64,000 nt of DNA from Deltaproteobacteria bacterium (GCA_002691205.1 NZHD01000029.1:1-64000); one strand, 5' to 3'. Numbered from the stretch's first letter, positions 32,911-43,635 are shown. The notes: generated from the letters alone by a model not told the origin. Numbers and translations: made by a program.

Positions 32911-33582
32911 TCAAGCTAGATCGCAAGCCGAAATGTGATGCAGCATCCGCCCTGCACGAGAGCCCTCTCTGCGAAAAGAAGGATACTCTTGAGCGCAGCA
33001 AAAAGTGCAGCTGTCAGGGAAACGACCTATCTGAGTCGATTGAAACCCTGAGGCTTCCAGAACCTCCGTCACCAGTTTTCCAAGGTCGAGCCAAAAATGT
33101 CCCGGTCGGGAAGGCCGAGTCGAACCCTCGACCCCATGCGAGTATCGCTGGGACAGAGCCTCAATCACCGGAGCATCCACCTCATAGCAACAGGCACCGA
33201 TATGTGGACCAATAACCGCCACACGATCCTCATCCAAGGAAGCCCCGTCTAAAAGAGCCCCGACCCCTCGCTCCACAACACCCGAAGCCAACCCTCGCCA
33301 ACCTGCGTGGATAGCCACCACCGACTTCCCTTCGTTTCGAGCCGCCAACACAGGAACGCAGTCCGCCGTGACGATTCCCACATGAACGCCCGGCTCATCG
33401 CACATCACGGCGTCGGCCTGGGAAGGACGTAACTCCCCTTGCGTGTTGCACAAGGCCACATCCACCCCGTGGACCTGCTCAGGACAAGCCGCACCGGGGA
33501 ACGGAAGCACACCGAACACCGCCAGTCCGTGATCGATTCCTCGCTCTGAAAGTAAAGGATGCTTTAATGAAGGTAGACTCAA
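32911..33582 (-). CDS. YfiH/polyphenol oxidase family purine nucleoside phosphorylase
   Basis: QVHGVDVA; VTADCVPVLAA; AIHAGWRGLASGVVE; GPHIGACCYEV. Confidence 0.93.
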   Translation of the reverse strand: MSLPSLKHPLLSERGIDHGLAVFGVLPFPGAACPEQVHGVDVALCNTQGELRPSQADAVMCDEPGVHVGIVTADCVPVLAARNEGKSVVAIHAGWRGLASGVVERGVGALLDGASLDEDRVAVIGPHIGACCYEVDAPVIEALSQRYSHGVEGSTRPSRPGHFWLDLGKLVTEVLEASGFQSTQIGRFPDSCTFCCAQEYPSFRREGSRAGRMLHHISACDLA

Positions 33583-34562
33583 CGCTGGCCCTCACCAATC
33601 TCCGACCGTAAAACCTTCAACCAGTCTTGCAAATCCGGCGGGAAGGGCGCCTCAAAACGAAGAAGCTCACTTGTTCTTGGATGAGTAAAACCTAAAACAC
33701 GTGCATGGAGGGCGGGGCGACCCAATGACGGCAAACCAAGGAGACGTCCTTTGCGAGCCCGCCCGTACACCTCATCGCAATGAATCGGAAGACCCACCGA
33801 AGCAAGATGAACCCGAATCTGATGAGTCCGGCCCGTTTCAGGTCGCACTTCAAGCAGGGTTGTTGCCTTATCCGGAAATTTTTCCAAACTTCTCCAACGT
33901 GTGAGAGCGCGACGACCCGAGCGAGACCTCGTTGACATTTTTTTACGATCGCGAAGATGTCGACCGATGGGCTGGTCGACGACGCCCTCATCTGTTTGCG
34001 GCGCCCCACGAACAAAAGCATTGTAAATGCGCTCGATGGAGTGGTCATGAAATTGAACGGACAGGCCGTTGTGCGTCAGGTCATTCTTAGCCGCCACCAT
34101 CACGCCAGAGGTGCCCCGATCAAGTCGATGAACAATCCCCGGACGCAAAACGCCCCCCACGCCTGCGAGATCACCGCAATGGTGAAGCAACCCATGCACA
34201 AGCGTCCCCGTGGAGTGACCGGGGCCCGGATGGACAACCAGTCCCGCGGCTTTGTCGATAACAATCAAATCCTTGTCCTCATAAAGAACGTCTAGGTCCA
34301 TGGGCTCAGGAATCAACTCCGGCTCAACAGGCTCGGGCGGCGAGATCGATACGCGAGAGCCCTCCCGAACCTTCTGACTGGGCCTCCGCGCCGGTTCCTC
34401 ATCGATGTAAATTCGACCTTGCATAATCCAACTGGCGACCCGGGATCTCGGGATATCGAGAGCCTCGGCTAAAGCGCGATCCATGCGTTGGCCGGAATGG
34501 GACTCGCTCACGATCAAAGAGATCGGATCGGGGTTCCTGTCAGATTCTGAACCCTCCGTCAC
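33579..34562 (-). CDS. rluD: RluD-like 23S rRNA pseudouridine synthase
   Basis: S4 domain; LIVIDKAAGLVVHPGPGHSTGTLVHGLLHH; GIVHRLDRGTSGVMVAAK; PETGRTHQIRVHLASVGLPIHCDEVYG. Confidence 0.92.
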   Translation of the reverse strand: MTEGSESDRNPDPISLIVSESHSGQRMDRALAEALDIPRSRVASWIMQGRIYIDEEPARRPSQKVREGSRVSISPPEPVEPELIPEPMDLDVLYEDKDLIVIDKAAGLVVHPGPGHSTGTLVHGLLHHCGDLAGVGGVLRPGIVHRLDRGTSGVMVAAKNDLTHNGLSVQFHDHSIERIYNAFVRGAPQTDEGVVDQPIGRHLRDRKKMSTRSRSGRRALTRWRSLEKFPDKATTLLEVRPETGRTHQIRVHLASVGLPIHCDEVYGRARKGRLLGLPSLGRPALHARVLGFTHPRTSELLRFEAPFPPDLQDWLKVLRSEIGEGQR

Positions 34563-34612
34563 GAAGTCGGAGCCATCCCTGAGCGGACTTGACGGTCCAC
34601 GATCCCCAATCT

Positions 34613-35305
34613 TCAGCGCCGCCCGAGGAATCGGCCTCGACTTTGGGCAGACCGACTGGCTTCAACCCGCTCCATATACGCCGCCGCAACCCGTTCAGCA
34701 TCAAGTTCAATGGTTTTTGCATAGGCCATTACGAAGCCTCGAACGTACACACTCGCAGGCAGATCTTCAAAGTTCTCTTGCTCGATATTTCGAAGATTCG
34801 TCATGCTGATCTTCGTTACATCAGACACCTTCTGCAGATCTATATCAGATCGAATTCGGGCGCTTCGTAAGCCTGCTCCATCGACGGGCAAGAAGTCGTC
34901 AAGAGGAGAACCGGCCGCTTTTTCAAATTCATCTAAGACATCGGCCTCTTCTCTAAACTCGGTGTTCGGGTGAGCCAAAGACAAAGACTGGCCCATATCG
35001 TCCACGACTGAAGCGAAGGCATCTACATTCGCATCGATAGAAGCTTCTTCTTTTGACTCCTCTTTCTCTTGACACAAAAGGTCGTAGGCTTCTCTGGCCG
35101 AGGAGTCCGACAAGATCTGATAGGCTTCGTCAATTCTTTCAAGGATCGCTCCGGCTTCGGTCTCACCGAATACCGAATAAAGCGCCAAAGAATCGCCCTC
35201 GTAGGCACTCCGAACCACCCTGTAGCCCCGGTCGATCTCTTTACTCGAGGCGTCTCGGCTGACCTCCAGCACTTCATAATGATCTTGTTCAAGCAATTCT
35301 TTCAT
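34613..35305 (-). CDS. J-domain-like (no HPD) + RodZ-type helix-turn-helix (HTH_25) protein
   Basis: DHYEVLEVSRDASSKEIDRGYRVVRSAYEGDS...RIDEAYQILSDSSAREAYDLL; LRSARIRSDIDLQKVSDVTKISMTNLRNIEQENFEDLPASVYVRGFVMAYAKTIELD. Confidence 0.82.
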   Translation of the reverse strand: MKELLEQDHYEVLEVSRDASSKEIDRGYRVVRSAYEGDSLALYSVFGETEAGAILERIDEAYQILSDSSAREAYDLLCQEKEESKEEASIDANVDAFASVVDDMGQSLSLAHPNTEFREEADVLDEFEKAAGSPLDDFLPVDGAGLRSARIRSDIDLQKVSDVTKISMTNLRNIEQENFEDLPASVYVRGFVMAYAKTIELDAERVAAAYMERVEASRSAQSRGRFLGRR

Positions 35306-36282
35306 GATTGAACTCCAGAGGATGAGGTTTCCGTCATGGACTGCACAAGCTTATGAGCGATACGTTTTATATAGGAGGCTGCATCGGAGGACTCGCGATA
35401 GTCCACCAAAGGACGCCCCTGCATGACGGACTTGCGTACTGATTCGTCATGGTTCACGTAGCCTAAGTATTCAGCTTCAAAGCCAAAGTACTTACGACAG
35501 ACGCTCGCTACCGCAAAGCCCAGCTTGATGTCTTCTTTTCTCTCGACATCGTTGATAATGATCCTAGGTCGAAACTGGGACATGATCTCCACGAGCCGAC
35601 GACCCTCTACAGGGTCTAGACTCTCAATCTCACGCAACAAGTCCAAAGGACTGCGAATGCCCAATTCATTGCGTTGATCCACCGCTTCTCGAATTAAACT
35701 ACGCACATCTTGCCCCAACACCGCGAGCCTAAGTCGTCGATAAAAAGCGGCTCGTAAAAAAGCATACGCATTCTCCACAGAGGTGGGTTCGGGCTGGAGC
35801 ACCATCAACCCTTCGTCGGCCACGAGGAAATAATCAAGGGTCGCGGCTTGGCTCCCCGCACCCAGATCGATCAGCACGAAGTCGGTATCCAACTGGCGAA
35901 GGCCCCTTAAAAATTCGACTCGACGCAGATGTCCGGGTTGGGGCTGATCGAGATTGGCGTACGTCCCAGCAATGAGTTGTAAACCATGCTCAGGAGTTTC
36001 TAAAAGAAGCTTGCCGAGGTCGTCCTCGCGGCCCGCCACAAAATCAGCGAGGCCCACACGAGTATTTCGGACTCCGAGACATGTGTGAAGATTAGGGCCC
36101 TCCAAATCGGCATCCACTGCCACCACTCGATAACCAGCCCGAGCGAGCGTGTAGGACAAATTCGCGGCTACGAAGCTTTTCCCGACTCCTCCCTTGCCGC
36201 CTCCAATGGCGAGGATTCGTGTGCGACCTCCGAACGGAACTTCGGAACTCCGGCGTCCAGGTCGTGAGGTATCAAGCGCCAA
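35302..36282 (-). CDS. MinD/ParA/FlhG-like P-loop ATPase
   Basis: ILAIGGGKGGVGKSFVAANLSYTLARAGYRVVAVDADLEGPNLHTCLG (deviant Walker A); DFVLIDLGAGSQAATLDYFLVAD. Confidence 0.9.
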   Translation of the reverse strand: MALDTSRPGRRSSEVPFGGRTRILAIGGGKGGVGKSFVAANLSYTLARAGYRVVAVDADLEGPNLHTCLGVRNTRVGLADFVAGREDDLGKLLLETPEHGLQLIAGTYANLDQPQPGHLRRVEFLRGLRQLDTDFVLIDLGAGSQAATLDYFLVADEGLMVLQPEPTSVENAYAFLRAAFYRRLRLAVLGQDVRSLIREAVDQRNELGIRSPLDLLREIESLDPVEGRRLVEIMSQFRPRIIINDVERKEDIKLGFAVASVCRKYFGFEAEYLGYVNHDESVRKSVMQGRPLVDYRESSDAASYIKRIAHKLVQSMTETSSSGVQS

Positions 36283-36421
36283 AAAGGTCCCTCTCGTATC
36301 TTCGATTGAGCACAGCCGAACGACGGATTCACTTTATCCATGCGCCCCAGTCTCTTGAAAAGCTAGGCCCTCGGGGAGGAACAGCCTGTCTCCTATAGGC
36401 TACCGAATGGAACTCCTAGCT

Positions 36422-37843
36422 TCAACGCAGTGAATCGAGCAGGCCCTCTTGCAGATCTGTTTCATCCGCTGGCAAAACAGCGCGAAGATCGATCATCACC
36501 CGACCCTCGCGAATGCGGGGAAGAATCGGCACACTAGCCCCTCGCAAACGAGCCGCCAAATCCTCTGCGGACCGCTCACTCTGAATCGTGAGGACACAAC
36601 TGTGAATATCAAAACCGGGCAAGGAGCCCCCTCCCACCGGTACGGTCTCCTTCTTCTGCCTGACCACCGCTTCAAGACCTTGCTGATCAATTGCGTCCGT
36701 TAAGACATCCGCAAAACGCTGTGTTCGAGCCTCGTGCTCGCTGGCTGAAAGAAAAATCTGGCGAAGAACCGGGATCTCCCGCTCGGCCGAACCATCCAAC
36801 ATCCGGCTCAGTGTGAAATCCAGAGCCGCTAGCGCCATCTTGTCCAACCGGAGAGCTCTGGCGAGGGGGTTTTTTTTCATTAATTCCACAGAATCTTTCT
36901 TCCCTAGGATCAATCCGGCCTGGGGCCCTCCGAAGAGCTTATCGCCAGAAAAGCAAACCAAGTCAGGCCCTAGCTCTAGGCGGCTGGGAACAAAAGATTC
37001 GCTTGGGACCCCCAACCGCGATAGATCGAGCAAAGAACCACTTCCCAGATCCTCCATCACGGGAACGCCGTGACGCTGACCCATTCGCACAAGTTCTCCA
37101 AGCGAGACCTCGGTCACAAAACCGGTCTGCTGAAAATTGCTTCGATGCACCTTCAGGAGAAGGGCTGTCTTGGGTCCGATGGCCTGCTCGAAATCGTGTG
37201 GATGAGTCCGATTCGTGGACCCCACCTCCACCAGCTCAACACCCGCTTTCTTCATAATCTCTGGAACGCGGAATGAACCTCCGATTTCAACCAATTCGCC
37301 CCGAGAAACTAAGACCTGCCGGCCCGCCGCCAAGCTATTTAGAGCCAGGAGAACCGCCGCCGCATTGTTGTTGCACGCATAGGCGTCCTCGGCCTTGGCC
37401 AAAAGGCAAAGCTTCTCTCTGACCGAAGCCAAACGGTCCCCACGCCCCCCTGTTTCCAAGTCAAGCTCGAGGTTCGTGTATCCGAGGCCGGCGGCCGAAG
37501 CGGCTTCCACAGCACCCAGCGCAAGGGGAGCTCGGCCCAAGTTGGTGTGTAAGGTGACCCCCGTGGCATTGATCACTTTCCGGGGCCAGTCGGCCTTCAA
37601 ACGAGTGGCCGAATCCATCGCCAACTCCAGACATCGCGCCTTAATTACAGAAAGATCACCCTTCTTTGGTGCCCCGGGGGGTAGCTCGATTTCTGAACGC
37701 ACGGCCTCGATGGCCAACTGAGCGGCCGTAGCCGGGATCCAACTCGGCAAATGAGGCATATTTTCAGACAAATCAGTGGCCAATCGCGTCACCGAAGGCA
37801 GTGCCCGGCGGGGGTCGGAGTTGACGTTTTCGTTAAGATCCAT
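36422..37843 (-). CDS. selA: L-seryl-tRNA(Sec) selenium transferase
   Basis: RKVINATGVTLHTNLGRAPL; AAAVLLALNSLAAGRQVLVSRGELVEIGGSFRVPEIM; VCFSGDKLFGGPQAGLILG. Confidence 0.95.
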   Translation of the reverse strand: MDLNENVNSDPRRALPSVTRLATDLSENMPHLPSWIPATAAQLAIEAVRSEIELPPGAPKKGDLSVIKARCLELAMDSATRLKADWPRKVINATGVTLHTNLGRAPLALGAVEAASAAGLGYTNLELDLETGGRGDRLASVREKLCLLAKAEDAYACNNNAAAVLLALNSLAAGRQVLVSRGELVEIGGSFRVPEIMKKAGVELVEVGSTNRTHPHDFEQAIGPKTALLLKVHRSNFQQTGFVTEVSLGELVRMGQRHGVPVMEDLGSGSLLDLSRLGVPSESFVPSRLELGPDLVCFSGDKLFGGPQAGLILGKKDSVELMKKNPLARALRLDKMALAALDFTLSRMLDGSAEREIPVLRQIFLSASEHEARTQRFADVLTDAIDQQGLEAVVRQKKETVPVGGGSLPGFDIHSCVLTIQSERSAEDLAARLRGASVPILPRIREGRVMIDLRAVLPADETDLQEGLLDSLR

Positions 37844-38518
37844 GACTTTCCCTTAATACAGAATTACACGGAGGAGAAGGGTCTTTCGTCCGGCTAAGCA
37901 AATTGCGAGCCGGCTCACAAAATCAGGCATGTTAGAGCTGTAGCTCGACCAAGCCCTCATCATTGGCACAACCCGATGAATCGGAATCATTGGAAAATGC
38001 TGTTCAGATGGAGAGAGTGACATCCACAGTAACAGTCTTCCAGTCCCGAGAGGGGTATTGATAGGAATGATTTCCTACTGCCCTTCCTTTAAACGCCAAG
38101 ATGAAGGTGGTCACAAACCCGGAGCCGGGAAGGACTCCAGCAACAACTCAACATGCAGGAGTGAGACCAGCGAGGCGGACGACTTTGATCAGAGAATGGT
38201 GACAGTATGTCACTGAGGGGTCTTTTGAAGTTTTTGATTCCCGATCCAACGTGAAAGTAGAAACTAAATTTTTAATCACACTGTGCGAGTCGCCTTTTAT
38301 GGTTCATTCCAGAATCCAAGATCCACTTCCCATTTATGCGCAGCGGCCGACAACCGCCTCGCTTCCCCACTAGAAGAAAAAAGAGTCGGTATCGTGACCG
38401 ATATAGACTCGGATTAAAAGACCTGGAAGAACTCGCCAACGCCGGAACATAGAAACCTGATCCCCTTGTGATCCTTCACTTGGGAGAAAAGAGCCTTCTT
38501 GCTCCGTTGCGAGCAGAC

Positions 38519-40582
38519 ATGCAAAATCAAATTGTCATCAACGTCGACCCCGGCGAAACCCGGGTTGCGTTACTTGAAAACTCCAATTTTTCCGAGCTCC
38601 ACGTTGAACGAAAAGAAAGTGTCAGTGTTGTAGGAAATGTCGTGAAGGGGCGAGTCAGTCGGGTATTGCCCGGCATGCAAGCTGCCTTCGTCGACATCGG
38701 GCTTGAAAAAGCCGCTTTCCTCTATGTCGGAGATTACTTCGACAACACTGACCCCGATGCCAGCGAAGGGCCAAGAGGTCGAGGGCGTCACCAAAACCGT
38801 CGGAGCCAGCCTCCTGGAATCGACACCGTCCTGTCTGAGGGTCAAGAAATCGTCGTTCAGATCGCGAAAGCGCCCATTGGATCAAAGGGTGCGCGCATCA
38901 CCTCCAACATCTCCATTCCTGGCCGCCATCTGGTCCTTACACCTTGGTCGAAAAGAATCGGAGTTTCCCGGAGAATCGGATCGGACAAAGAAAGAAAGCG
39001 CCTGCGCGAAATCGTACATCGGCTTAAGCCTGACAATCTTGGGTTTATCATTCGAACCGCCGGAGATGGCGTTCGAGAGGCCGATCTTGAAGCGGATATC
39101 CGATACTTGGAAAGTGCTTGGAAGAATATCCAGTTACGGAATGCTGAGAGTGTCGTACCGAATGTACTCCACGCTGAACCCGACCTCCCTCTTCGTATCA
39201 TTCGAGATGCGGCTGGCCCCGAGACCAAGCGTATCTTGACCGATGAAATCGAGACACATCGTGCGCTTGAACACTTCGTTACAGAGTTCGTTGCCGAGCC
39301 TCGACCCACCGTTGAACACTACACAGGGCCGAAGCCTTTGTTCGATGAGATGAACCTTGAGGCTCAAATACACGCCAATCTGGAAAGAAAGGTGCCTCTG
39401 AAATCGGGCGGATCTCTAGTCATTGACCAGTGTGAAGCGCTGACGGCAATCGATGTGAATACGGGGGGTTTTGTTGGAAAACGAGACCTTGAAGAAACGG
39501 TCTTCAAAGCCAACCTCGAAGCGGTTAAAGAAGTCGTTCACCAACTTCGATTTAGAAACATCGGTGGCCTGATCATCATCGACCTCATCGATATGGAATC
39601 CGCAGATCATCGAGAAAAGGTTTATCGCGCACTTCGCGATGCTCTGCGAGCCGACAAGTCGAGAACCAATATTCTTAAAATCTCTGAACTTGGCCTCGTC
39701 GAGATGACCCGTAAAAGAACCCGAGAGAACCTCGTTCAGGCTCTCTGCGAGCCGTGCCCCAATTGTGAGGGACGTGGCTTTCTGCTCTCCGGTCAGACCG
39801 TCGCTCACAACATCTTGCGAGAGATCCGAAACGACCTTCCCAAAATTAGCGGGCGTAAAATTGCCATCGCGGTGAGCCCGCGGGTTGCGGAGGAACTGCT
39901 TCGGATCGAAGAAGAACCGTTGGCCAAGCTGGCCGCTGACCTGGGTCGTGAAATTGAAATTAGAGCCAGGCCAGGGCTCCACCAAGAGCAGTTCGAAGTC
40001 GAAGCTCTCGACGATGGCCCGCCGGTGGAGACAGAACTCCGCTGGTTACGCGATCCAGCCGAAATCGCAGCCGAAGAAGAAAATTTGGCCAAAACAAAGG
40101 CCGAATCAAAACAGGCCACGAAGTCACGTAGAACCCGCGGTGGGCGTCAGCGCGGCAAGGGAAATCGAGGAACGTCTGAGAAAGAGAAGGGCAGTGACTC
40201 CCCCGAAGAAAAAAAAGGGGCCGCTCCTCAAGAAAACGAGGCCGCAACGACGGACTTAGCTCCGGTCGTCCCAGAGACCGAAACCAGCCTCGAATCGCCA
40301 TCGACTCGGCCCGAAGCTCAAAAAGTGGAAGTTTTGGACGCCACTCCAGAAATCAAGGCGCCAGAGTCCAATGAGGCTTCCGATGACTCGGAGAGCACTC
40401 AAAACGCGAAAGCCCCGGAGGGCAGCACCGAGGGGCCTCCGGATCAAGATCAGGCCACGAAAATATCGACGGCCAGTGATTCGAATTCGCCAGAACTTGA
40501 GCTCGAGACGCCGAAAGCCACAGAGACAACGGCGCAAGCGCTTGACGACACTAAAGAATCGCGGATACTTCCGCGCTCCTGA
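38519..40582 (+). CDS. Ribonuclease E/G family protein with acidic low-complexity C-terminal tail
   Basis: QIVINVDPGETRVALLENSNFSELHVER...VVKGRVSRVLPGMQAAFVDIGLEKAAFLYV; ALTAIDVNTGGFVGKRDLEETVFKANLEA; CPNCEGRG. Confidence 0.95.
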   Translation: MQNQIVINVDPGETRVALLENSNFSELHVERKESVSVVGNVVKGRVSRVLPGMQAAFVDIGLEKAAFLYVGDYFDNTDPDASEGPRGRGRHQNRRSQPPGIDTVLSEGQEIVVQIAKAPIGSKGARITSNISIPGRHLVLTPWSKRIGVSRRIGSDKERKRLREIVHRLKPDNLGFIIRTAGDGVREADLEADIRYLESAWKNIQLRNAESVVPNVLHAEPDLPLRIIRDAAGPETKRILTDEIETHRALEHFVTEFVAEPRPTVEHYTGPKPLFDEMNLEAQIHANLERKVPLKSGGSLVIDQCEALTAIDVNTGGFVGKRDLEETVFKANLEAVKEVVHQLRFRNIGGLIIIDLIDMESADHREKVYRALRDALRADKSRTNILKISELGLVEMTRKRTRENLVQALCEPCPNCEGRGFLLSGQTVAHNILREIRNDLPKISGRKIAIAVSPRVAEELLRIEEEPLAKLAADLGREIEIRARPGLHQEQFEVEALDDGPPVETELRWLRDPAEIAAEEENLAKTKAESKQATKSRRTRGGRQRGKGNRGTSEKEKGSDSPEEKKGAAPQENEAATTDLAPVVPETETSLESPSTRPEAQKVEVLDATPEIKAPESNEASDDSESTQNAKAPEGSTEGPPDQDQATKISTASDSNSPELELETPKATETTAQALDDTKESRILPRS

Positions 40583-40607
40583 AGAAACAATGAGGCTTTG
40601 AATAGGT

Positions 40608-40919
40608 ATGTACGCGGTCATTAAAACAGGCGGTAAACAGGTCCGAGTTGAACCGGGTCTCCATGTGCGGGTCGAGCAGCTAGAGGGCGATCCGGGCCAT
40701 GAAATCGAACTCGGCGAGGTTTTGCTCGTGGGAGATGGCGAGGACGTCACGGTCGGCACTCCCATCGTCGATGGAGCCAGTGTGCGGGGTACCATTACCG
40801 CTCAAGCTCGGCACCCAAAGATTCGAGTCTTCAAGATGAAGCGTCGAAAGGGATACCGGCGGACACAGGGTCATCGACAGTCATACACTGAAGTTCGAGT
40901 GGACTCGATCCAAGGCTAA
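40608..40919 (+). CDS. rplU: 50S ribosomal protein L21
   Basis: MYAVIKTGGKQVRVEPG...KMKRRKGYRRTQGHRQSYTEVRVDSI. Confidence 0.97.
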   Translation: MYAVIKTGGKQVRVEPGLHVRVEQLEGDPGHEIELGEVLLVGDGEDVTVGTPIVDGASVRGTITAQARHPKIRVFKMKRRKGYRRTQGHRQSYTEVRVDSIQG

Positions 40920-40977
40920 CCTGATCTCACATTTGTAGGTGGATAAAAAGATCCACTCAAAAGAAAGTGAAAAACCA

Positions 40978-41232
40978 ATGGCACATAAAAAGGGACAGGG
41001 CAGTTCACGCAACGGACGCGACAGCAATGGTCAGCGGCGTGGCGTAAAAGTCTTTGCCGGTCAAACCGTGAACGCAGGCTCGATTCTGGTGCGTCAACTC
41101 GGAACCCGCATTCACCCAGGCAAGAACGTTGGCCTCGGAAAAGACTACACCCTTTTTGCACTGACCCCCGGCATCGTCCGATACGACAAGGCCCGCGGTC
41201 GGAAGCTCGCCCACATCGATCTCGCCGAATAG
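40978..41232 (+). CDS. rpmA: 50S ribosomal protein L27
   Basis: [62 protein letters not shown]. Confidence 0.97.
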   Translation: MAHKKGQGSSRNGRDSNGQRRGVKVFAGQTVNAGSILVRQLGTRIHPGKNVGLGKDYTLFALTPGIVRYDKARGRKLAHIDLAE

Positions 41233-41395
41233 AACTCGGTGAAAACAGGGGTCTCGCCAGTATGGGTGCATCGCTCATACGCGCTGTACCCTGTGCACCT
41301 TGACTCTTTCTCCACGCCTTAGCGAGTTCCAACACTCGACATTTCATTCGTGTAGATATGCTCGCCCCTAATTTGTGGGCGCAAGGAGCGAATTC

Positions 41396-42469
41396 GTGAA
41401 GAGCGCTCAAGCTTTTGTCGACGAAGCCCTGATCACGGTAGAATCGGGTGCCGGCGGAAATGGAATGGTGGGCTTCCGACGTGAAAAGTTCGTGGCGCAC
41501 GGCGGGCCCAATGGCGGAGACGGCGGACATGGCGGAAACGTCATCCTGATTGCTGATAGCAACCTCAGCACATTGCTGGAATTTCAAAGCCGACGAATTC
41601 TGACCGCAGGACGGGGACAGAACGGAGGTCCCAACGGAAGGACCGGGGCCCGGGGTGAGGACCTCGAAATCAGATTGCCCATCGGGACGATCGTACGCGA
41701 CGCCGAGGAAGACGTTGAAGCTGAACCTCTGATTGATCTTTCCAAGGACGGGCAATGCTTCACCATCGCCCGGGGCGGGAACGGCGGGTTCGGAAATCAG
41801 CGCTTTAAAACTTCGACCCGTCAAGCCCCCGATTTCGCACTCGATGGGCGACCCGGACAAACTTGTCAGCTCCGTCTTTCACTGAAGCTTCTCGCCGATG
41901 TAGGACTGGTAGGATTCCCCAATGCTGGAAAATCGACTCTCCTCACCCATATCTCCTCAGCACATCCAAAGATCGCCTCTTACCCCTTCACGACTCTGAC
42001 ACCATCGCTGGGCGTTGTTGAATTAGATCACGTTCGATTTGTCGTGGCGGACATTCCTGGGCTCATTGAAGGAGCCAGTGAGGGGGCCGGGCTCGGTCAT
42101 CAATTCCTACGCCATGTCGAGAGAACGCGAGTGATCGTTCATCTCCTTGATCTCGGTGCATTTCTACTCGAAAAGAGAGACCTGCTCGCCGACTACGACG
42201 CCATCCGACAGGAACTTGGACTTTACCGGCCGGACCTTCTTGAACGACAAGAGATCGTCGTCCTCTCAAAACTAGACTTGGTCACTGACCTCAAAGAAGT
42301 CGATGACCTTGAGGAGAAATTGAAAGCCCGTGGAATTACACCCATGCGACTCTCAGCTGCATCCCGAGTAGGTACAAGCGAACTCATCCGCACTATGCTC
42401 ACTGCTGTGGAAAACGCTCGAAAGAAAGAGGCCGAACCCGAGGACGGGCAAGAAAGAAGCGATCCATGA
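41396..42469 (+). CDS. obgE: GTPase Obg
   Basis: FVDEALITVESGAGGNGMVGFRREKFVAHGGPNGGDGGHGGNVI; VGLVGFPNAGKSTLLTHISSAHPKIASYPFTTLTP; GTG start inferred. Confidence 0.96.
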   Translation: MKSAQAFVDEALITVESGAGGNGMVGFRREKFVAHGGPNGGDGGHGGNVILIADSNLSTLLEFQSRRILTAGRGQNGGPNGRTGARGEDLEIRLPIGTIVRDAEEDVEAEPLIDLSKDGQCFTIARGGNGGFGNQRFKTSTRQAPDFALDGRPGQTCQLRLSLKLLADVGLVGFPNAGKSTLLTHISSAHPKIASYPFTTLTPSLGVVELDHVRFVVADIPGLIEGASEGAGLGHQFLRHVERTRVIVHLLDLGAFLLEKRDLLADYDAIRQELGLYRPDLLERQEIVVLSKLDLVTDLKEVDDLEEKLKARGITPMRLSAASRVGTSELIRTMLTAVENARKKEAEPEDGQERSDP

Positions 42470-43602
42470 AGTCTCAGAATGTGCGTGAATGTCAAACGAA
42501 AGCGAAGAAGATTGTCGTTAAGGTCGGCACCAGTACGCTGACCCGAGACGGTAAACCCCGTGCTCAAAAATTTGGCAAATTGGCTGAGTCCATCTCGCGG
42601 CTCCTTGAGGCTGACCGTGAAGTCGTGCTTGTTTCGTCGGGTGCCGTCGCTATGGGAAGTCAAACTCTCGGCTGGTCCGGCCCTGGAAAGTCAATCCCAG
42701 AAAAACAAGCTGCAGCCGCCATTGGACAAATTGAACTTGTCGAAGTTTACCGACGCCGTTTTGCAAAGTTCAACAAACATGTTGGGCAGGTACTCTTAAC
42801 TCGTTCGGGCCTCGAAGATCGCGAGCGCTTTCTAAACGCACGACACACACTCCAAACACTTCTTCGACTGGGAACCATTCCCATCGTAAACGAGAATGAC
42901 ACCGTGGCTACCGAGGAAATTCGATTTGGAGACAACGACAATCTCTCCTCCGCCATTGTTAACCTGGTCGGAGCTGATTTGCTTGTCATCTTGACTGACG
43001 TTGACGGCTTGTATGAACGTCGACCCGTCCCCGGTCAAAAAAAATCGAAACTGATTAGCCTCGTAGAGCATGTCACGCCTGAAATTGAAGCGGCGGCCAA
43101 GGGCTCGGCCAGCGCATTCGCGCAAGGCGGAATGATTACGAAGCTTGAAGCGGCTAAAAGTGCAGCCCGCTCCGGAGCCGCCACCGTCCTCTGCAATGGG
43201 CGCAGCGACGATATCCTTGAGCGCATTGTCGCGGGCGACGAGGTGGGCACTCTTTTTCTTCCTGGGCCAAAGATGTCCAGCCGCAAGCACTGGCTCGCGT
43301 TCACAGCCAGCACCCACGGCACTCTGGTGATCGACTCAGGCGCTGCCACGGCGTTGAGAACGACTGGCTCGAGTCTTCTGCCTAAGGGAGTGCTGTCCGT
43401 TGAGGGACAATTCGGGATCGGAGAGCCCATTGTTTGCACGAGTCAAAACGGCGAGGAGATCGCCAGAGGACTCCCCGCCTACGGGGCCGACGAAATCCGG
43501 AGGATAAAAGGGTGTCCTACGGGAGAGATCACAGGGGTGCTAGGCTATTCCAATGGAGATGAGATCATCCATCGTGACGACCTTGTCACTCTTGACCACT
43601 GA
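42466..43602 (+). CDS. proB: Glutamate 5-kinase (with PUA domain)
   Basis: [73 protein letters not shown]. Confidence 0.96.
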   Translation: MKSQNVRECQTKAKKIVVKVGTSTLTRDGKPRAQKFGKLAESISRLLEADREVVLVSSGAVAMGSQTLGWSGPGKSIPEKQAAAAIGQIELVEVYRRRFAKFNKHVGQVLLTRSGLEDRERFLNARHTLQTLLRLGTIPIVNENDTVATEEIRFGDNDNLSSAIVNLVGADLLVILTDVDGLYERRPVPGQKKSKLISLVEHVTPEIEAAAKGSASAFAQGGMITKLEAAKSAARSGAATVLCNGRSDDILERIVAGDEVGTLFLPGPKMSSRKHWLAFTASTHGTLVIDSGAATALRTTGSSLLPKGVLSVEGQFGIGEPIVCTSQNGEEIARGLPAYGADEIRRIKGCPTGEITGVLGYSNGDEIIHRDDLVTLDH

Positions 43603-43635
43603 CCGAATTCGTAAATCGGATGGACGAACTCGACG

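Noticed and set aside
37844-38518. Possible tRNA-Sec gene next to selA
   Set aside because: No tRNA-like acceptor/T-arm (GGTTCRANYCC with TCA anticodon) seen in the gap on either strand by eye
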